A stretch of 64,000 bases of DNA, from NCBI RefSeq assembly GCF_947623445.1, contig NC_135247.1, forward strand, positions 4,962,501-5,026,500, in the 5' to 3' direction. The stretch comes from Clavelina lepadiformis (lineage: Eukaryota; Chordata; Ascidiacea; Aplousobranchia; Clavelinidae). Positions 35,957 through 46,864 of the stretch are shown one piece after another (within the stretch, counting starts at the first letter, position 1; every line of letters starts with the position of its first letter). The notes under the pieces are model-generated. The model was given only the letters and a program-made list of their open reading frames with translations, had not been told where the DNA came from and searched no databases. The translations under genes and the position numbers were made by a program.

Positions 35957-38536
35957 TTATTCTTCAACTTTATCGTGAATTATGGCATCAAAGGAAAATG
36001 GCGAAAAAATGTATCCTTCACCAGAATAAAACTTGCTCTGAAATTCAACCCAATGTAGCCGCAGTGCATGAAGAAAAGCAGAAAGTCCTTCCATAACAAG
36101 CAAAATGCCGACAGTCAGGGCAGAAAAGCCCCAAAACACTATAAACGACCCTATAATTCCAAGGGTTCCAGGCATTGCCAAACCACTGTGCATAACCATC
36201 GTCCACAAAACTTCTGATAATTCAGCGTGAGCAAGACTGAGTGCCCACAGCCGCAGGTATGAAGCAGTATGAGAAATGCAGTTGAGGCAATATTCGATTG
36301 TGTGGATGACTTGAATGATCATGAACTGGCCCATCTCAAATTCCTCTTCTTGTTTGCTGCTATCACTATCACTGTCAGAGTCCATAATAGCTTCATTATG
36401 GTGTAAGATCTCTTCATCATCTCCAGAATCATTAACTGAAACAGGAAGACGAGTGTATGTTCGCCTACCCTGTCTTTTCTTGGATTTATTCCGCTGATAC
36501 ACTATGTAAGGCTTAGCAAGCAACATCCAGGGAATACAAACAACAGCCAAAAGGACAATACATATTTGCAAAACTTTTTGAAATGTAGCGTGACCTTGAA
36601 ATACTAGCGTTTGTTCTTTGAGCGAAGGGGCTTTCAACATGAACATGTTAATAAGGCCAATCATTAAACTTGGAGCATGGAATGAATCAGCTGCATTCCA
36701 GACTGCCCACTTGTATAATATAAGAAAGCACAAGTAACCAATGACACACAGAAGAAATACAACCTTTGGAACCCATTCACAGAGCAGTGATGTATAATTT
36801 TTAAAATAGAGGTGGTTATATAAGGCAAGAGAGAGGCCAAACAACATTTGGCAAAGGCCCATAATCACTGCTCCCTTCATTTTATAGCTGTTGAGAAATG
36901 TTATTTTGTTTGAAGCTGACTGCCAGATTGGATCCATTCCATATGGATAAGGATTTCCTGTAGAATTTGGATATGGCAAATCAGATCCGCGAAAAACACC
37001 AGGCTTAGCTGGATCCACCAATAAGCTCTCATGATTTCTAAGGTAATCCTTATCCCAGCCGGGGTTATTGGAGACATTCCATGCCGATCCAAACACATTC
37101 AAGGATCGAGAAAAACATTCGTTGTATAGAAATCCAGTATACATGGAAAAAATTCCCATCAATAGAATAAGATATCTTCCACCAAGCATCATTTCCCATA
37201 TCTCATTGTTGGACTTGTTCCGCAAAAATTTTTGTTGATTCCAAACCAGGTAAAATCCAAATACAAACATTATCAAGCCATGCCCCAAATCACCAAACAT
37301 TACAGCAAAGAGAAAAGGAAAGGTTATGATTGTAAATGGCGAAGGATTTACTTCTCGATAGCTTGCAACACCAAAGGCATCGATTAGAGCTTGAAAAGCA
37401 AAAGTGAAATCATTAGTACGATTGTAAGTTGGAGGGGATTCTTCAGTTTTCATCACTTGCAAAATTGAGGGTACAGATGAGCCACTAGACTCTGTTCCTC
37501 TGCGCAAAGACATTCTAATTTTGTCCAAATCTGCGGCTGGACACCAACATTCTGCAATCAAACACTTTTCGGCGATGTTGACATTGAAAAGATTTAAAGT
37601 GTCATAAATTGCTTTGATTTTCCGAACTTTTATAAGCCAAATGCGAATATCGCGAGCTACCTGAGAAAGAACTAGTCGTCGATGGTCATCTGTTTGACTT
37701 AAGACTGTTTGGAGATCCTCAATACGAGTCATGACACCTATTGCAATTTCACGTCTTTCTTGTGGAGATTCAGGGCAAGGATAGAGAGTGGCATGAAAAC
37801 CTTCACAGATTTTCTTCACACGATTTTTCAGTTGTTCCCCTTGAAAGAAGATGATAAAGACACACTTGTTTACTGTATCACCAGTGTGAGGATCCTTGAA
37901 TGATTCCTCAATTTCCACATACCTAAGAAAAACATTGCCTCGACAAGCTCTCCACAAGACACGTTCAAATGCTGGCATCTTTTCTCTCAGAATGACACCT
38001 GTAACAAAACCTAGCTTTGTAAAAGGGCCTCTACTTGCTTCACTTCCTAGAAGAGATTGCGTGCTTTCATCTCCACCATGACCATATTCGGGTTGCTCAT
38101 GGAACATTGCTGCTTCTTCAAAAAAGCTCTGGGTTTTGCGAAGAATATATCTCAGCTCAGTTAGTTCTAGAAAGTTTCGTTTTAGTGTTTCCTGATTACT
38201 ATTGACTTCCTTCATGTCCTTTTCAAGTTTTTCAAACTTTCCCTCCAAATCAATCATTTCCCTTGGAAGAGGAGCAAATGGCACATCTCCATCATCATCA
38301 ACCGGAATGTTGTCTTTTTTTAACTCTCTTTCAAGGAACCTCAACTTTCTTTCCATCTCATCACATCGTCTCACTTCATTAACAAATTTACGTTGAAAAG
38401 CATTGACATTTGGATTTAGGTCTCTAAACTGCGCCAATCCGAGTTCTCCAAGCTCACTCACGCAAGCAAATGCAGCCTCGCTTTGAAGATAGAGTTGTGT
38501 CAAACACATTTCTTCACTTCTGAAGAGGTGACCCAT
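35957..38536 (-). CDS. ATP6V0A: V-type proton ATPase subunit a, intronless copy 1
   Basis: A single uninterrupted frame of 859 residues, the usual size for V0 subunit a (about 830-860). It forms the half-channels through which protons reach the c-ring. The first 390 or so residues are the cytosolic domain (MGHLFRSEEMCLTQLYLQSE, AAFACVSELGELGLAQFRDLNPNVNAFQ). The rest is the eight-helix membrane domain, with the PSPFTIITFPFLFAVMFGDLGHG entry, the NPYPYGMDPIW lumenal loop, HTIEYCLNCISHTASYLRLW with the essential arginine (Arg762) and LHALRLHWVEFQSKF (second arginine, Arg826). Predicted N-glycosylation sites are NVSN and NSTG in the lumenal loop. An acidic Ser/Asp stretch (DSDSDSDSSKQEEE) precedes the last helices. 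Absence of introns is unusual for this gene. A possible 3' splice site lies before the start (GAAATAG, about 38559). Confidence 0.96.
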   Translation of the reverse strand: MGHLFRSEEMCLTQLYLQSEAAFACVSELGELGLAQFRDLNPNVNAFQRKFVNEVRRCDEMERKLRFLERELKKDNIPVDDDGDVPFAPLPREMIDLEGKFEKLEKDMKEVNSNQETLKRNFLELTELRYILRKTQSFFEEAAMFHEQPEYGHGGDESTQSLLGSEASRGPFTKLGFVTGVILREKMPAFERVLWRACRGNVFLRYVEIEESFKDPHTGDTVNKCVFIIFFQGEQLKNRVKKICEGFHATLYPCPESPQERREIAIGVMTRIEDLQTVLSQTDDHRRLVLSQVARDIRIWLIKVRKIKAIYDTLNLFNVNIAEKCLIAECWCPAADLDKIRMSLRRGTESSGSSVPSILQVMKTEESPPTYNRTNDFTFAFQALIDAFGVASYREVNPSPFTIITFPFLFAVMFGDLGHGLIMFVFGFYLVWNQQKFLRNKSNNEIWEMMLGGRYLILLMGIFSMYTGFLYNECFSRSLNVFGSAWNVSNNPGWDKDYLRNHESLLVDPAKPGVFRGSDLPYPNSTGNPYPYGMDPIWQSASNKITFLNSYKMKGAVIMGLCQMLFGLSLALYNHLYFKNYTSLLCEWVPKVVFLLCVIGYLCFLILYKWAVWNAADSFHAPSLMIGLINMFMLKAPSLKEQTLVFQGHATFQKVLQICIVLLAVVCIPWMLLAKPYIVYQRNKSKKRQGRRTYTRLPVSVNDSGDDEEILHHNEAIMDSDSDSDSSKQEEEFEMGQFMIIQVIHTIEYCLNCISHTASYLRLWALSLAHAELSEVLWTMVMHSGLAMPGTLGIIGSFIVFWGFSALTVGILLVMEGLSAFLHALRLHWVEFQSKFYSGEGYIFSPFSFDAIIHDKVEE

Positions 38537-39716
38537 TGTTCTATGTTTACAAAACTTGCTATTTCAAAATTTTAGTTTTTATGACATTGACCTGAAATGC
38601 CTAAAATGTGCCTAATACAGAAACAACAAAAAAGTGAAGATTAGAACGTGAAACAGATACCGGTGCAATGAGAATAGTTCATAGTTAACAACACTGAACA
38701 CCTGACAGATTTTGAGTAAATATAAAAGTATTTAACGAAATTGACCAACATTTCGAACAGAACGAGTTCTGAGTATCAAAACATAAATTGAATACAATCT
38801 CTTGTCCACACCTACTGTGGACCTTTTGAAAACAGATGTATACGTACAAATACCCAAAAATTCAGGTCAAAAGCTGTACAAACTTGGATTATTTTATGTA
38901 CTGTATATTATGATTGTAACTCAGAATACTATTCGCAAAACATTGCACATTTGTACTAAACATTTATAACATTTATTTTATTTATAACATTTTTAACATT
39001 TATACTAAACATTTATTGATAGTACATTTACCAACTTAAACACATCTAAAAATTTAAGTCCTTTAACTTACTGCAGGTTTTCTAAATGCAGAACGTTAAT
39101 CAAAAAGAGACCATTATCTTGAAACTAACAAAGTTCTAGTAGTTTGTCTGGATGAAACATAAAATACTTAATCAAGTATTTAAGTTGAGGATGCATCTTT
39201 ATAGGAATTAAGCAATATTATACACTAGACTTAGGTTTGAAAGATTACAGGAAAGTGACTTGCAAATAACATGACTTTAAAAAGAACACTGAAAAAACAT
39301 CTGGTTATGTTTACAACAATCACATTTTCTTTGACAAGTTAGAATATTTCCAACACAAAACAGCTTACCACAATACAATAAATCTTTAACAATAAAGTGT
39401 AACATTCCATGATGAAGCACTTCTATGTATTACCAGTATTTTATAGTTTATGATACTTCAGTATTTTTAAAATAACTACAAATTGGTTCTAAAGGTTGTT
39501 AACAACCACATAATATTGACAAAAAAAGATTGCACGGCATAAAAATTACACATTTAACTTATAAATTATGTTATTTAATAATAAATCTATGAAGCACAAA
39601 AAAGAAAATATAAATCCAGCACATCTTATATATACCATAGGTGCATTTTGGTGTATATTTACAAGATATAACATTGTATATATATAAATACATAACATAC
39701 AAGAGATACTACTGCA
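38537..39716. other. Spacer between the two V-ATPase a genes
   Basis: AT-rich and non-coding. It includes a short tandem tract of CATTTATAAC/CATTTATACTAAA at about 38950-39015. No intron remnant or duplicated gene fragment was noticed. Confidence 0.45.
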
Positions 39717-42302
39717 CTATTCCTCACTCTTGCCTTCGACAATAACATGAAATGAAAATGGACTGAACATGTATCCTTCACCTTTGTAGAATTTACTCTG
39801 AAATTCCACCCAATGCAACCGAAGAGCATGAAGAAATGCAGAAAGACCCTCCATGATAAGCAAAATGCCGACAGTGAGTGAGGAAAACACCCAAAATAAT
39901 AAGAAGGACATTACCGCTCCAAGAGCTCCAGGTTCTGTCAAACCAATGCTCATGACCATTGTCCACAAAACCTGAGACAATTCTGAATGCGCAAGACTGA
40001 GTGCCCACAGCCGCAGGTATGAAGCAGTATGAGAAATGCAGCTAAGGCAATATTCGATTGTATGGATGACTTGAATGATCATGAACTGGCCCATCTCAAA
40101 TTCCTCTTCTTCATGCTTGTCGCTCTCGCTGCTGGAATCCAACTCTGATTCATGGTTAATGTTCAGTTCATCATGAGCAAGGATGTCAGCTCTATCAGAG
40201 ATACCATTGGCAGATGTGTGTATTTCACCATAACCTGCAGTTGCCTGCTTTTGCTTATTTCTGTAATATATGATGGCAGGCTTGGTGAACAGCATCCACG
40301 GAATACAAAAAACAGCCAAAAGCACAATGAATATCTGTAATCCGTGTTGCAGCCCAGCTTGTCCTGAAAATATCACGGTATCTGCAGTTTGTGATGGAGC
40401 AGTGAACATGAACATATTGATTAAGCCAATCAAAAGGCTTGGGGCTTGTGAAGAATCCGCCGCACTCCACACTGCCCACTTATAAAAGATAAGTATTACC
40501 AGATACCCAATCACACACAGAAGAAATATAATTTGCGGAATCCATTCACAAAATAATGACAAATAATTTTTAAAATAAAGGTGATTATTCAAAGCAAGAA
40601 TCAAGCCAAACATCATTTGAACAAAACCTAAAATGACAGCGCCTTTCATTTTATAACTGTTGAGAAATGTAATCTTGTTTGAGGCCAACTGCCAGATTGG
40701 ATCTATTCCATATGGATAGGGATTTCCTGTTGAATTTGGATATGGCAGTGTTGACCCGCGAAAAACGCCAGGTTTACCTGGGTCCACCATCAGTGAAGTT
40801 TGACTTTTAAGGTACTCTGTATCCCAACCGGGATCAGCAGAAACATTCCAGGCAGATCCAAATACATTTACAGATATCGAAAAGCATTCATTGTACAGAA
40901 ATCCGGTATACATAGAAAAGAGCCCCATGAGCAAAATAAGATATCTTCCACCAAACATCATTTCCCAAATCTCATTATCTGTCTTGTTGCGCAAGAAATA
41001 TCTCTGATAATACAACATATACAGGCTGAACAGTAACATTAAGAAACCATGCCCCAAATCGCCAAACATAACAGCAAAAAGAAAGGGAAAAGAAATGATT
41101 GTAAATGGAGTAGGATTTACTTCACGGTAATTAGCTACACCAAAGGCATCAATTAGAGTTTCAAATCCATAAGTGAAAGCATTAGTGCGATTGTAGGTAG
41201 GTGGTGATTCATCACTTTTCATAATTTGTAATATGGAAGGGACTGATGATCCACTTGTTTCTGTTGCATGACGTAAGGCACCTTGTATCTTTTCAAGATC
41301 TGCCACGGGACACCAACACTCTGCAATTAAGCACTTCTCAGCTATGTTGACATTAAACAGATTCAGAGTATCGTAAATAGCTTTAATTTTTCGAACTTTG
41401 ATAAACCAAACACGAATATTGCGAGCGACTTGAGAGAGAACAATTCGGCGATGATCCTCTGTCTGATTCAAAACTGTTTGGAGATCTTCCAATCGAGTGG
41501 TCACACCAACTGCAATCTCTCTTCGTTCTTGGGGATTTTCCGGACAAGGATATAAAGTAGCTCGAAAACCCTCACAAATTTTTTTAACTCTGTTCTTGAG
41601 CTGGTCACCTTGGAAAAAGATGATAAATACACATTTGTTGACCTTATCGCCAGTGTATGGATCTACTAATGGCACCTCCATTTCAACATGTCGAAGAAAA
41701 ACATTGCCACGACATGCTCTCCAGAGAACACGTTCAAACGCCAGCATCTTTTCCCTCAATATGACACCAGCAACAAAACCAAGTTTTGTAAAAGGACCTC
41801 GAGATAAATCACCAGCACGGGAACTATCTTCTTCAAGCTCTGGAGCAAATCCGGTGTGTTCTGTCTGATACATCGTTGCTTCCTCAAAGAATCCCTGGGT
41901 TTTTTTCAGGATTTGTTTCAGCTCAGACAGCTCAAGGAAATTTTTCCTCAAAGCTTCTTGGTTACCATTAACTTCCTTCATATCACTTTCAAGTTTTTCA
42001 AACTTTCCCTCCAATTCGATCATTTCTCGTGGAAGAGGAGCAAATGGCACATCTCCATCATCATCAACCGGAATGTTGTCTTTATTTAGCTCCCTTTCTA
42101 AAAACCTCAACTTTCTTTCCATCTCATCACATCTTCTCACATCGTGAACAAATTTTCGTAAAAATGCATTTACATTTGGATTTAGATCACGAAACTGCAC
42201 CAAACCAAGCTCACCAAGTTCACTAACACAAGCAAATGCCGCCTCACTCTGCAGATAGAGCTGTGCAAGGCACATTTCCTCACTTCGATACAAGCTACCC
42301 AT
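39717..42302 (-). CDS. ATP6V0A: V-type proton ATPase subunit a, intronless copy 2
   Basis: A single frame of 861 residues, paralogous along its whole length to the copy 1.2 kb downstream and in the same orientation. Roughly three quarters of residues match by eye. The start MGSLYRSEEMCLAQLYLQSE, the PTPFTIISFPFLFAVMFGD membrane entry, NPYPYGIDPIW, and HTASYLRLWALSLAH with the proton-path arginine (Arg764) are intact. The copies differ most in two segments: about residues 145-170 of the cytosolic domain (EHTGFAPELEEDSSRAGD here, HGGDESTQSLLGSEAS there) and the acidic linker near residue 700-740. Key channel residues are present in both, so both are probably active isoforms, perhaps targeted to different membranes. 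A subset of animal a isoforms directs the pump to lysosome, Golgi or plasma membrane; which applies here cannot be told. Confidence 0.96.
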   Translation of the reverse strand: MGSLYRSEEMCLAQLYLQSEAAFACVSELGELGLVQFRDLNPNVNAFLRKFVHDVRRCDEMERKLRFLERELNKDNIPVDDDGDVPFAPLPREMIELEGKFEKLESDMKEVNGNQEALRKNFLELSELKQILKKTQGFFEEATMYQTEHTGFAPELEEDSSRAGDLSRGPFTKLGFVAGVILREKMLAFERVLWRACRGNVFLRHVEMEVPLVDPYTGDKVNKCVFIIFFQGDQLKNRVKKICEGFRATLYPCPENPQERREIAVGVTTRLEDLQTVLNQTEDHRRIVLSQVARNIRVWFIKVRKIKAIYDTLNLFNVNIAEKCLIAECWCPVADLEKIQGALRHATETSGSSVPSILQIMKSDESPPTYNRTNAFTYGFETLIDAFGVANYREVNPTPFTIISFPFLFAVMFGDLGHGFLMLLFSLYMLYYQRYFLRNKTDNEIWEMMFGGRYLILLMGLFSMYTGFLYNECFSISVNVFGSAWNVSADPGWDTEYLKSQTSLMVDPGKPGVFRGSTLPYPNSTGNPYPYGIDPIWQLASNKITFLNSYKMKGAVILGFVQMMFGLILALNNHLYFKNYLSLFCEWIPQIIFLLCVIGYLVILIFYKWAVWSAADSSQAPSLLIGLINMFMFTAPSQTADTVIFSGQAGLQHGLQIFIVLLAVFCIPWMLFTKPAIIYYRNKQKQATAGYGEIHTSANGISDRADILAHDELNINHESELDSSSESDKHEEEEFEMGQFMIIQVIHTIEYCLSCISHTASYLRLWALSLAHSELSQVLWTMVMSIGLTEPGALGAVMSFLLFWVFSSLTVGILLIMEGLSAFLHALRLHWVEFQSKFYKGEGYMFSPFSFHVIVEGKSEE

Positions 42303-43419
42303 AGTAAAGTTTGAAATATTTAGCAGCTACTGTACAGTTTCATGTAGATCAATTCCTATGAGACCTTATAAACAAAAAAGACTGATAAAGATCCAAAACT
42401 TTGGACTTTTAAAGTATTTTAAACTTTTGAACTGATGCCATATTGTGCGAACAGAGTCAAAAACTTTGGCACGATGGCATGCACTGACAGATTTAAACAT
42501 CTATTTTTTGTATATTATTAGCTTTCAAACAAAGAAATTTGCCATTTTTGTGGTTATCGAAGCTTTAAATTTGCAATTGGCATTTGTGTACTTAAGATTT
42601 TTGACTGTTTGTTTTTAATAATTTAATGTATTTCTTGGCAGTTAGCTTATAAATGTGCTCTCGCATAAAACACCTAACATGATAGATTTTTGGCTTCCAA
42701 ATTAAGGCTTATACAAAGTCAAGCATGGAAAAAGTTTGCTTCAAATTTATCGCGGTTGTGCAGTTGCCACGAAATACAGATCAGCCAGATTGGAAAGTTT
42801 ACTAAGTGCTTGGGAGTAACGAATAATTGCGTGTGTAGTGGCTATTGTTTCATCTTGATTGCGCGGGGGAATTCCTACAAAAAACAGCAAACTTTCCCAG
42901 CTGGCAGACTGGTCCAGCATACATGCCAAATCGATAACCATTGCATTTTCTTTTTGCCTCGTCCAAAACAAATGTAATAACTAATAAAGCTATAAGCGAA
43001 AATATGCTGGTTACAGTATTGTGATTTTGAAACTTTGGTAACCAGATGCGGATGTCAGTGAAATAGTCACTTAGAAGAATTTTTGTTTGTAGCTGTATAG
43101 GCTACACATGAAATTTTAAAAAACAGTAAAATCTTAGAATAAGAATCGAATCATGTTGATGTGTATAGAAACTTTTAAACCGTAAATTTCCACAAAATTA
43201 GACCAAAAATTAACCGGGCAAATTAAAAATGGCAGCGTCTATTTCACTGGTTGCCGGTTACCGAATATGGAAAAAGCTACTTCAGCAAACGGCTAACCGG
43301 TTATGCAATTGGTATTTTCTTACTTTTTCTTCTTACGGCAGCTGGTGAAGCAGACACTTATAAATGCTGTTTACAGAAATAGGAAATTAATACAAATACA
43401 ATAAACGGCAATTATACTA

Positions 43420-43720
43420 GTCTGTGAATTGAAATGCATGCTAACTTTCAACTTAAAACAATGTTCTAATTTTTCCAAAATGTAAATAAGCCTAAAACTA
43501 ATCCCTTCTGATAAAGCAATCTCAATAAGCAATCGCAAGATTTATACCCAAGACCTGCAGAGCCCGAGCCCCATCGTTAACCACTATGCCACCGTATTGC
43601 TTTCTTCCCCTTGTCCAGAATGAGAGTCATGAACTCATTAGTGAAAATCTGCCGGTCACCGTATTGTGATTTAGCAAATTCGGTAAACGGACGCAGGTGA
43701 AATAGTCACTTCGATTAAAA
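43420..43720 (-). repeat. tRNA-derived SINE
   Basis: On the minus strand, 43581-43591 reads TGGCATAGTGG, a perfect RNA polymerase III A box. It is followed about 30 bases on by GGTCTTGGGTATAAATC, a weak B box, as in a tRNA-derived head. Flanking segments recur elsewhere: TGTGAATTGAAATGCATGCT at 43424 and again near 53334 and 53823, and ATCTGCCGGTCACCGTATTG...GTGAAATAGTCACTT at 43648-43714 and again near 53876-53942 and 43010-43075. It is a dispersed, non-coding family. The exact ends of the unit are not defined. Confidence 0.55.
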
Positions 43721-44902
43721 ACAGGACTATTTTTTCATTTTTTTGAAAAGATTGGTGCACTAGGTAGGCTACATTCGTACTGTACACTAGCTACGACACG
43801 ACCGTCGACGGTCAGTCAGTCAAAACTTATTTGAAGGTATTTATCCTTATATTGAAAGCTTGTTTTATATCGTACGTAATATTTCATCGCAACTAACAAT
43901 GTTGTAATCTGATAAAATACGAATGTTAAACGTTATCATTTCTAAATTAGCGCACTTTATTTAATATTTAGCTCCACTATACCGTACAGGAGTAACTTGC
44001 TGGATGCCTTTCCAATGGAAAGTTTCCATCCTTTGAGTGTCACGGTTTATTACGTTTAAGTCACGTGACATATCATATGACGGTTTTCATAGAAATATAA
44101 GACTTACATAGCTCATAGAAATCTAGTTGACTTCGTGGAGAGAATAGTATGGCACTATCTTCATTGTAAACTGAAAACAAAAAAATACGCTTACAAACCA
44201 CTAACGGCAAAACTCTGATGACTTAAAACGTGCAAAAAATTAATTGTAGTAGTGTTACAACGATGTAAGATTAGCACGGCCACTATACCCAAAAATGTTA
44301 AATTAAGACAAAAATAAAAACTAACAACAAAAGACACAAGCAAAAAATAGATGCCAACATTAAGACTTACATTAACATGCACACAAAAAGACGTAAATGT
44401 TATGTTATACTATTTGCACAAGCAGAATTATAACAATAAAATCCCACCAAAACAAGCATGCTTCTACGTTCCTGTGAACAGACTGAATGCTAGAATAAAT
44501 GTAGATACGGATAAGAAAATATTAGAGCAGGGTTGTAACCAAGTCATTTTTTTCTGACTCGAGTCAATACAACACTGATTAAAATTATGAAACCGATTTT
44601 CAGACATAGCCTACAAATTATTTGTTGTCAACAAAGTAAACAACATCTTACATAATACCGGGTCGATTACGTCATACGAATTTTACAGCGCAAAAGAATA
44701 TTATAGAATGTACCGTTGAACATGAAATTAAAACGCTTTCGCGCAATATTCCCTGAAGAAATTTTATGCTGTTCCAAACTTCCATTATCTGTTTCACTGA
44801 ATAAAAAGTTATAAACTATGGATGAGAACCAAATTTATAGTGAGGAAATAATAAGTAAGGATTGATTCTAAATGCGGTTCACTTAAGGTAGATTATTTAA
44901 AA

Positions 44903-45090
44903 CAGCGGTGACGAACCTATTCACTATCGCGGGCCACTTTGTCAGTTACAGCTTAGTAAGCGGGCCGCCTCACTATTTAGTAACCTGTAAAATTTTGCAT
45001 AATTAGCATTCAAACGCAACCGCTTCATTCGGCAGGTTTTTAGCTGCTCCTGTGGCCGCAAAAAATACATCGTTCGAGTACAGCAATCTA
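44903..45090. mobile_element. hAT-like element, one end recognisable
   Basis: Starts CAGCGGTGACGAACCTATTC followed by ACTATCGCGGGCCAC, the typical hAT terminal pattern CAGNGGTNNNNAACCT with a GC-rich GCGGGCC motif repeated at 44959. The opposite inverted end was not found, so the copy is probably truncated. Confidence 0.5.
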
Positions 45091-46764
45091 TTGAAGACAT
45101 ACTGCTTCGACTCAATCGTGCTATCAGCTTTTGATATCGCATTGCGCAAAGATTAGAAACAAGTCAAAGAATTTTCGAGACTGCTGGTCTCACTGGAATG
45201 CTCCGCCATGCAAGAATTTGAAATGAACCATACAAAATATCATTGTAGATATAGACTACTGCATCATTGAATTCAACTTAAATGAAAAATGTAATGAAGT
45301 GTCAAAAGAAAAAGAATGTTCGTTTTATTTAGGAATTTAATTAAAGATATGGTTAGAAAAATTTAAACACCATATTACTTTTTGAGGTTAACAACGGGAT
45401 AGTGCAACATCAAATTTTTTATCTAAGACCGCAACTAACTGCATTAACTAATGAAAGAGTTTAGACAAAAATCTTCAATATCAAAAGTTATAACTAGACT
45501 ACGTATTTTTGGCCAGAAATACAGTTAGCCAATTCTGACATGTAGCGTATAGGCTACATTAAAGACGTCAAAAAGAAAAATCACGTTGTCTGCTCACTTT
45601 GCTCTTGCAATGGACTGTAAACGCGCGTCTTTTGTCGTAAACAGCTGGCAAGTGAACTGGCTGGAGGAAAACTTGCTTCCGCGGACATCTAAAATTGTTT
45701 TACAGTTTATTTCTTGAAACAAGCGTCTCTGTCTGTTGATTTTACGACCTACTTTTAACACGATCGCTTCGCCAACATATATAACTATTGCCCCGTAAAA
45801 AGCGGCTTGATATGGAAATAGCAATTCACTTCCATAAAAACACATTTATTGAATAAGACAAAGCTAATTCAAAATTCTGGTCTCATTTCGATGGCCAAGA
45901 CATGAATCTTATACGTGGCATATTCAGGTCATTGTTTGGAGCATCAAAAAATATCAAATCACCCATTCATTAACAACATGCAACTACCGTGATCTTAAGC
46001 TCTGAATAAACCATAAGAATTTACCTACAGAAAACTTTTACTTCTAAAAATTACTCAAAGTCGATATATACACTTTTAAACGTTTACAGTTGCAAGAAAA
46101 CAAAACCATTGAGTGGGCTTAGACTAGGAGTTTTGGCAACACACTGGGATGTTGCAGTTGGAGTTCATATACCGGTATGTGGTTTGGGCTAAAACGGCGT
46201 TGACAGGGTAACAACAATTCACTTTATTACCCATCATATGGTAATTGCAATACACATGGCAAAAACATTCATTGGTAATTGCTTAATCAAAGCATAAGGT
46301 GCAATGCATTAGCGGGGTTAGAAAAATAAATATGCTGGCTTTAATGTGATGAGCGATGGAAACGACTTGTGTCGAATGAATGAAGGAAATCAGTTGTAAT
46401 GTAAATAATATCATTAACGACGAATTTGTACCTGTTAGCACTAAATTTTGCTTTGCCCATAAAAATTTATACATAAAATACGTTATACATATAAAGATTT
46501 GTAAAAAACACTGAGCTTAGAGCTAAGATAAAAATAAAGCGCTTTAGTTTAATTTCATTGCTAAAAACTAGCAGCTTTAACATTAAAGAAACACATGGTA
46601 AGTTAACAGTATAAACAATGAAATATGTTGTGAAAGGATAAAAACAAATTTGTTTAAATATGAGATAAATTTTCTATGAGGTGTATAAAAGAGGAATCAA
46701 GTATATCTCTTTTGTACATGTCATGATAAATTAATCATTCAAGGAATCCAACAACAACAAATGT

Positions 46765-46770
46765 TTTATT
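46765..46770 (-). terminator. Polyadenylation signal of the DUSP11-like gene
   Basis: AATAAA on the minus strand (TTTATT on plus), about 95 bases past the stop codon of the phosphatase gene. Confidence 0.5.
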
Positions 46771-46864
46771 AAAATTTAAGTCATGAATCAGATTATAAAA
46801 TATATTGTAATTTACTTTCAGAATTTTAATTTAAGAAAGCGCATTATACACATTAGCTTATAGA

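Larger units (their letters stand above)
42303..46764. other. Repeat-bearing intergenic region
   Basis: No secure gene. Unexplained minus-strand frames occur at 42747-42971 and 45594-45845. The latter (83 codons from ATG) has one hydrophobic helix (QAAFYGAIVIYVGEAIVL) followed by a basic segment and could be a small membrane protein, but no splice sites or homologue were recognised. SINE and hAT pieces are listed separately. Confidence 0.35.

Noticed and set aside
34702-42302. V-ATPase genes as one operon
   Set aside because: Gaps of about 1.2 kb between the genes are much longer than tunicate operon spacings.
42747-42971. 74-codon minus-strand frame upstream of V-ATPase a copy 2
   Set aside because: No splice sites, homologue or signal were seen, and an overlapping plus frame is equally long.
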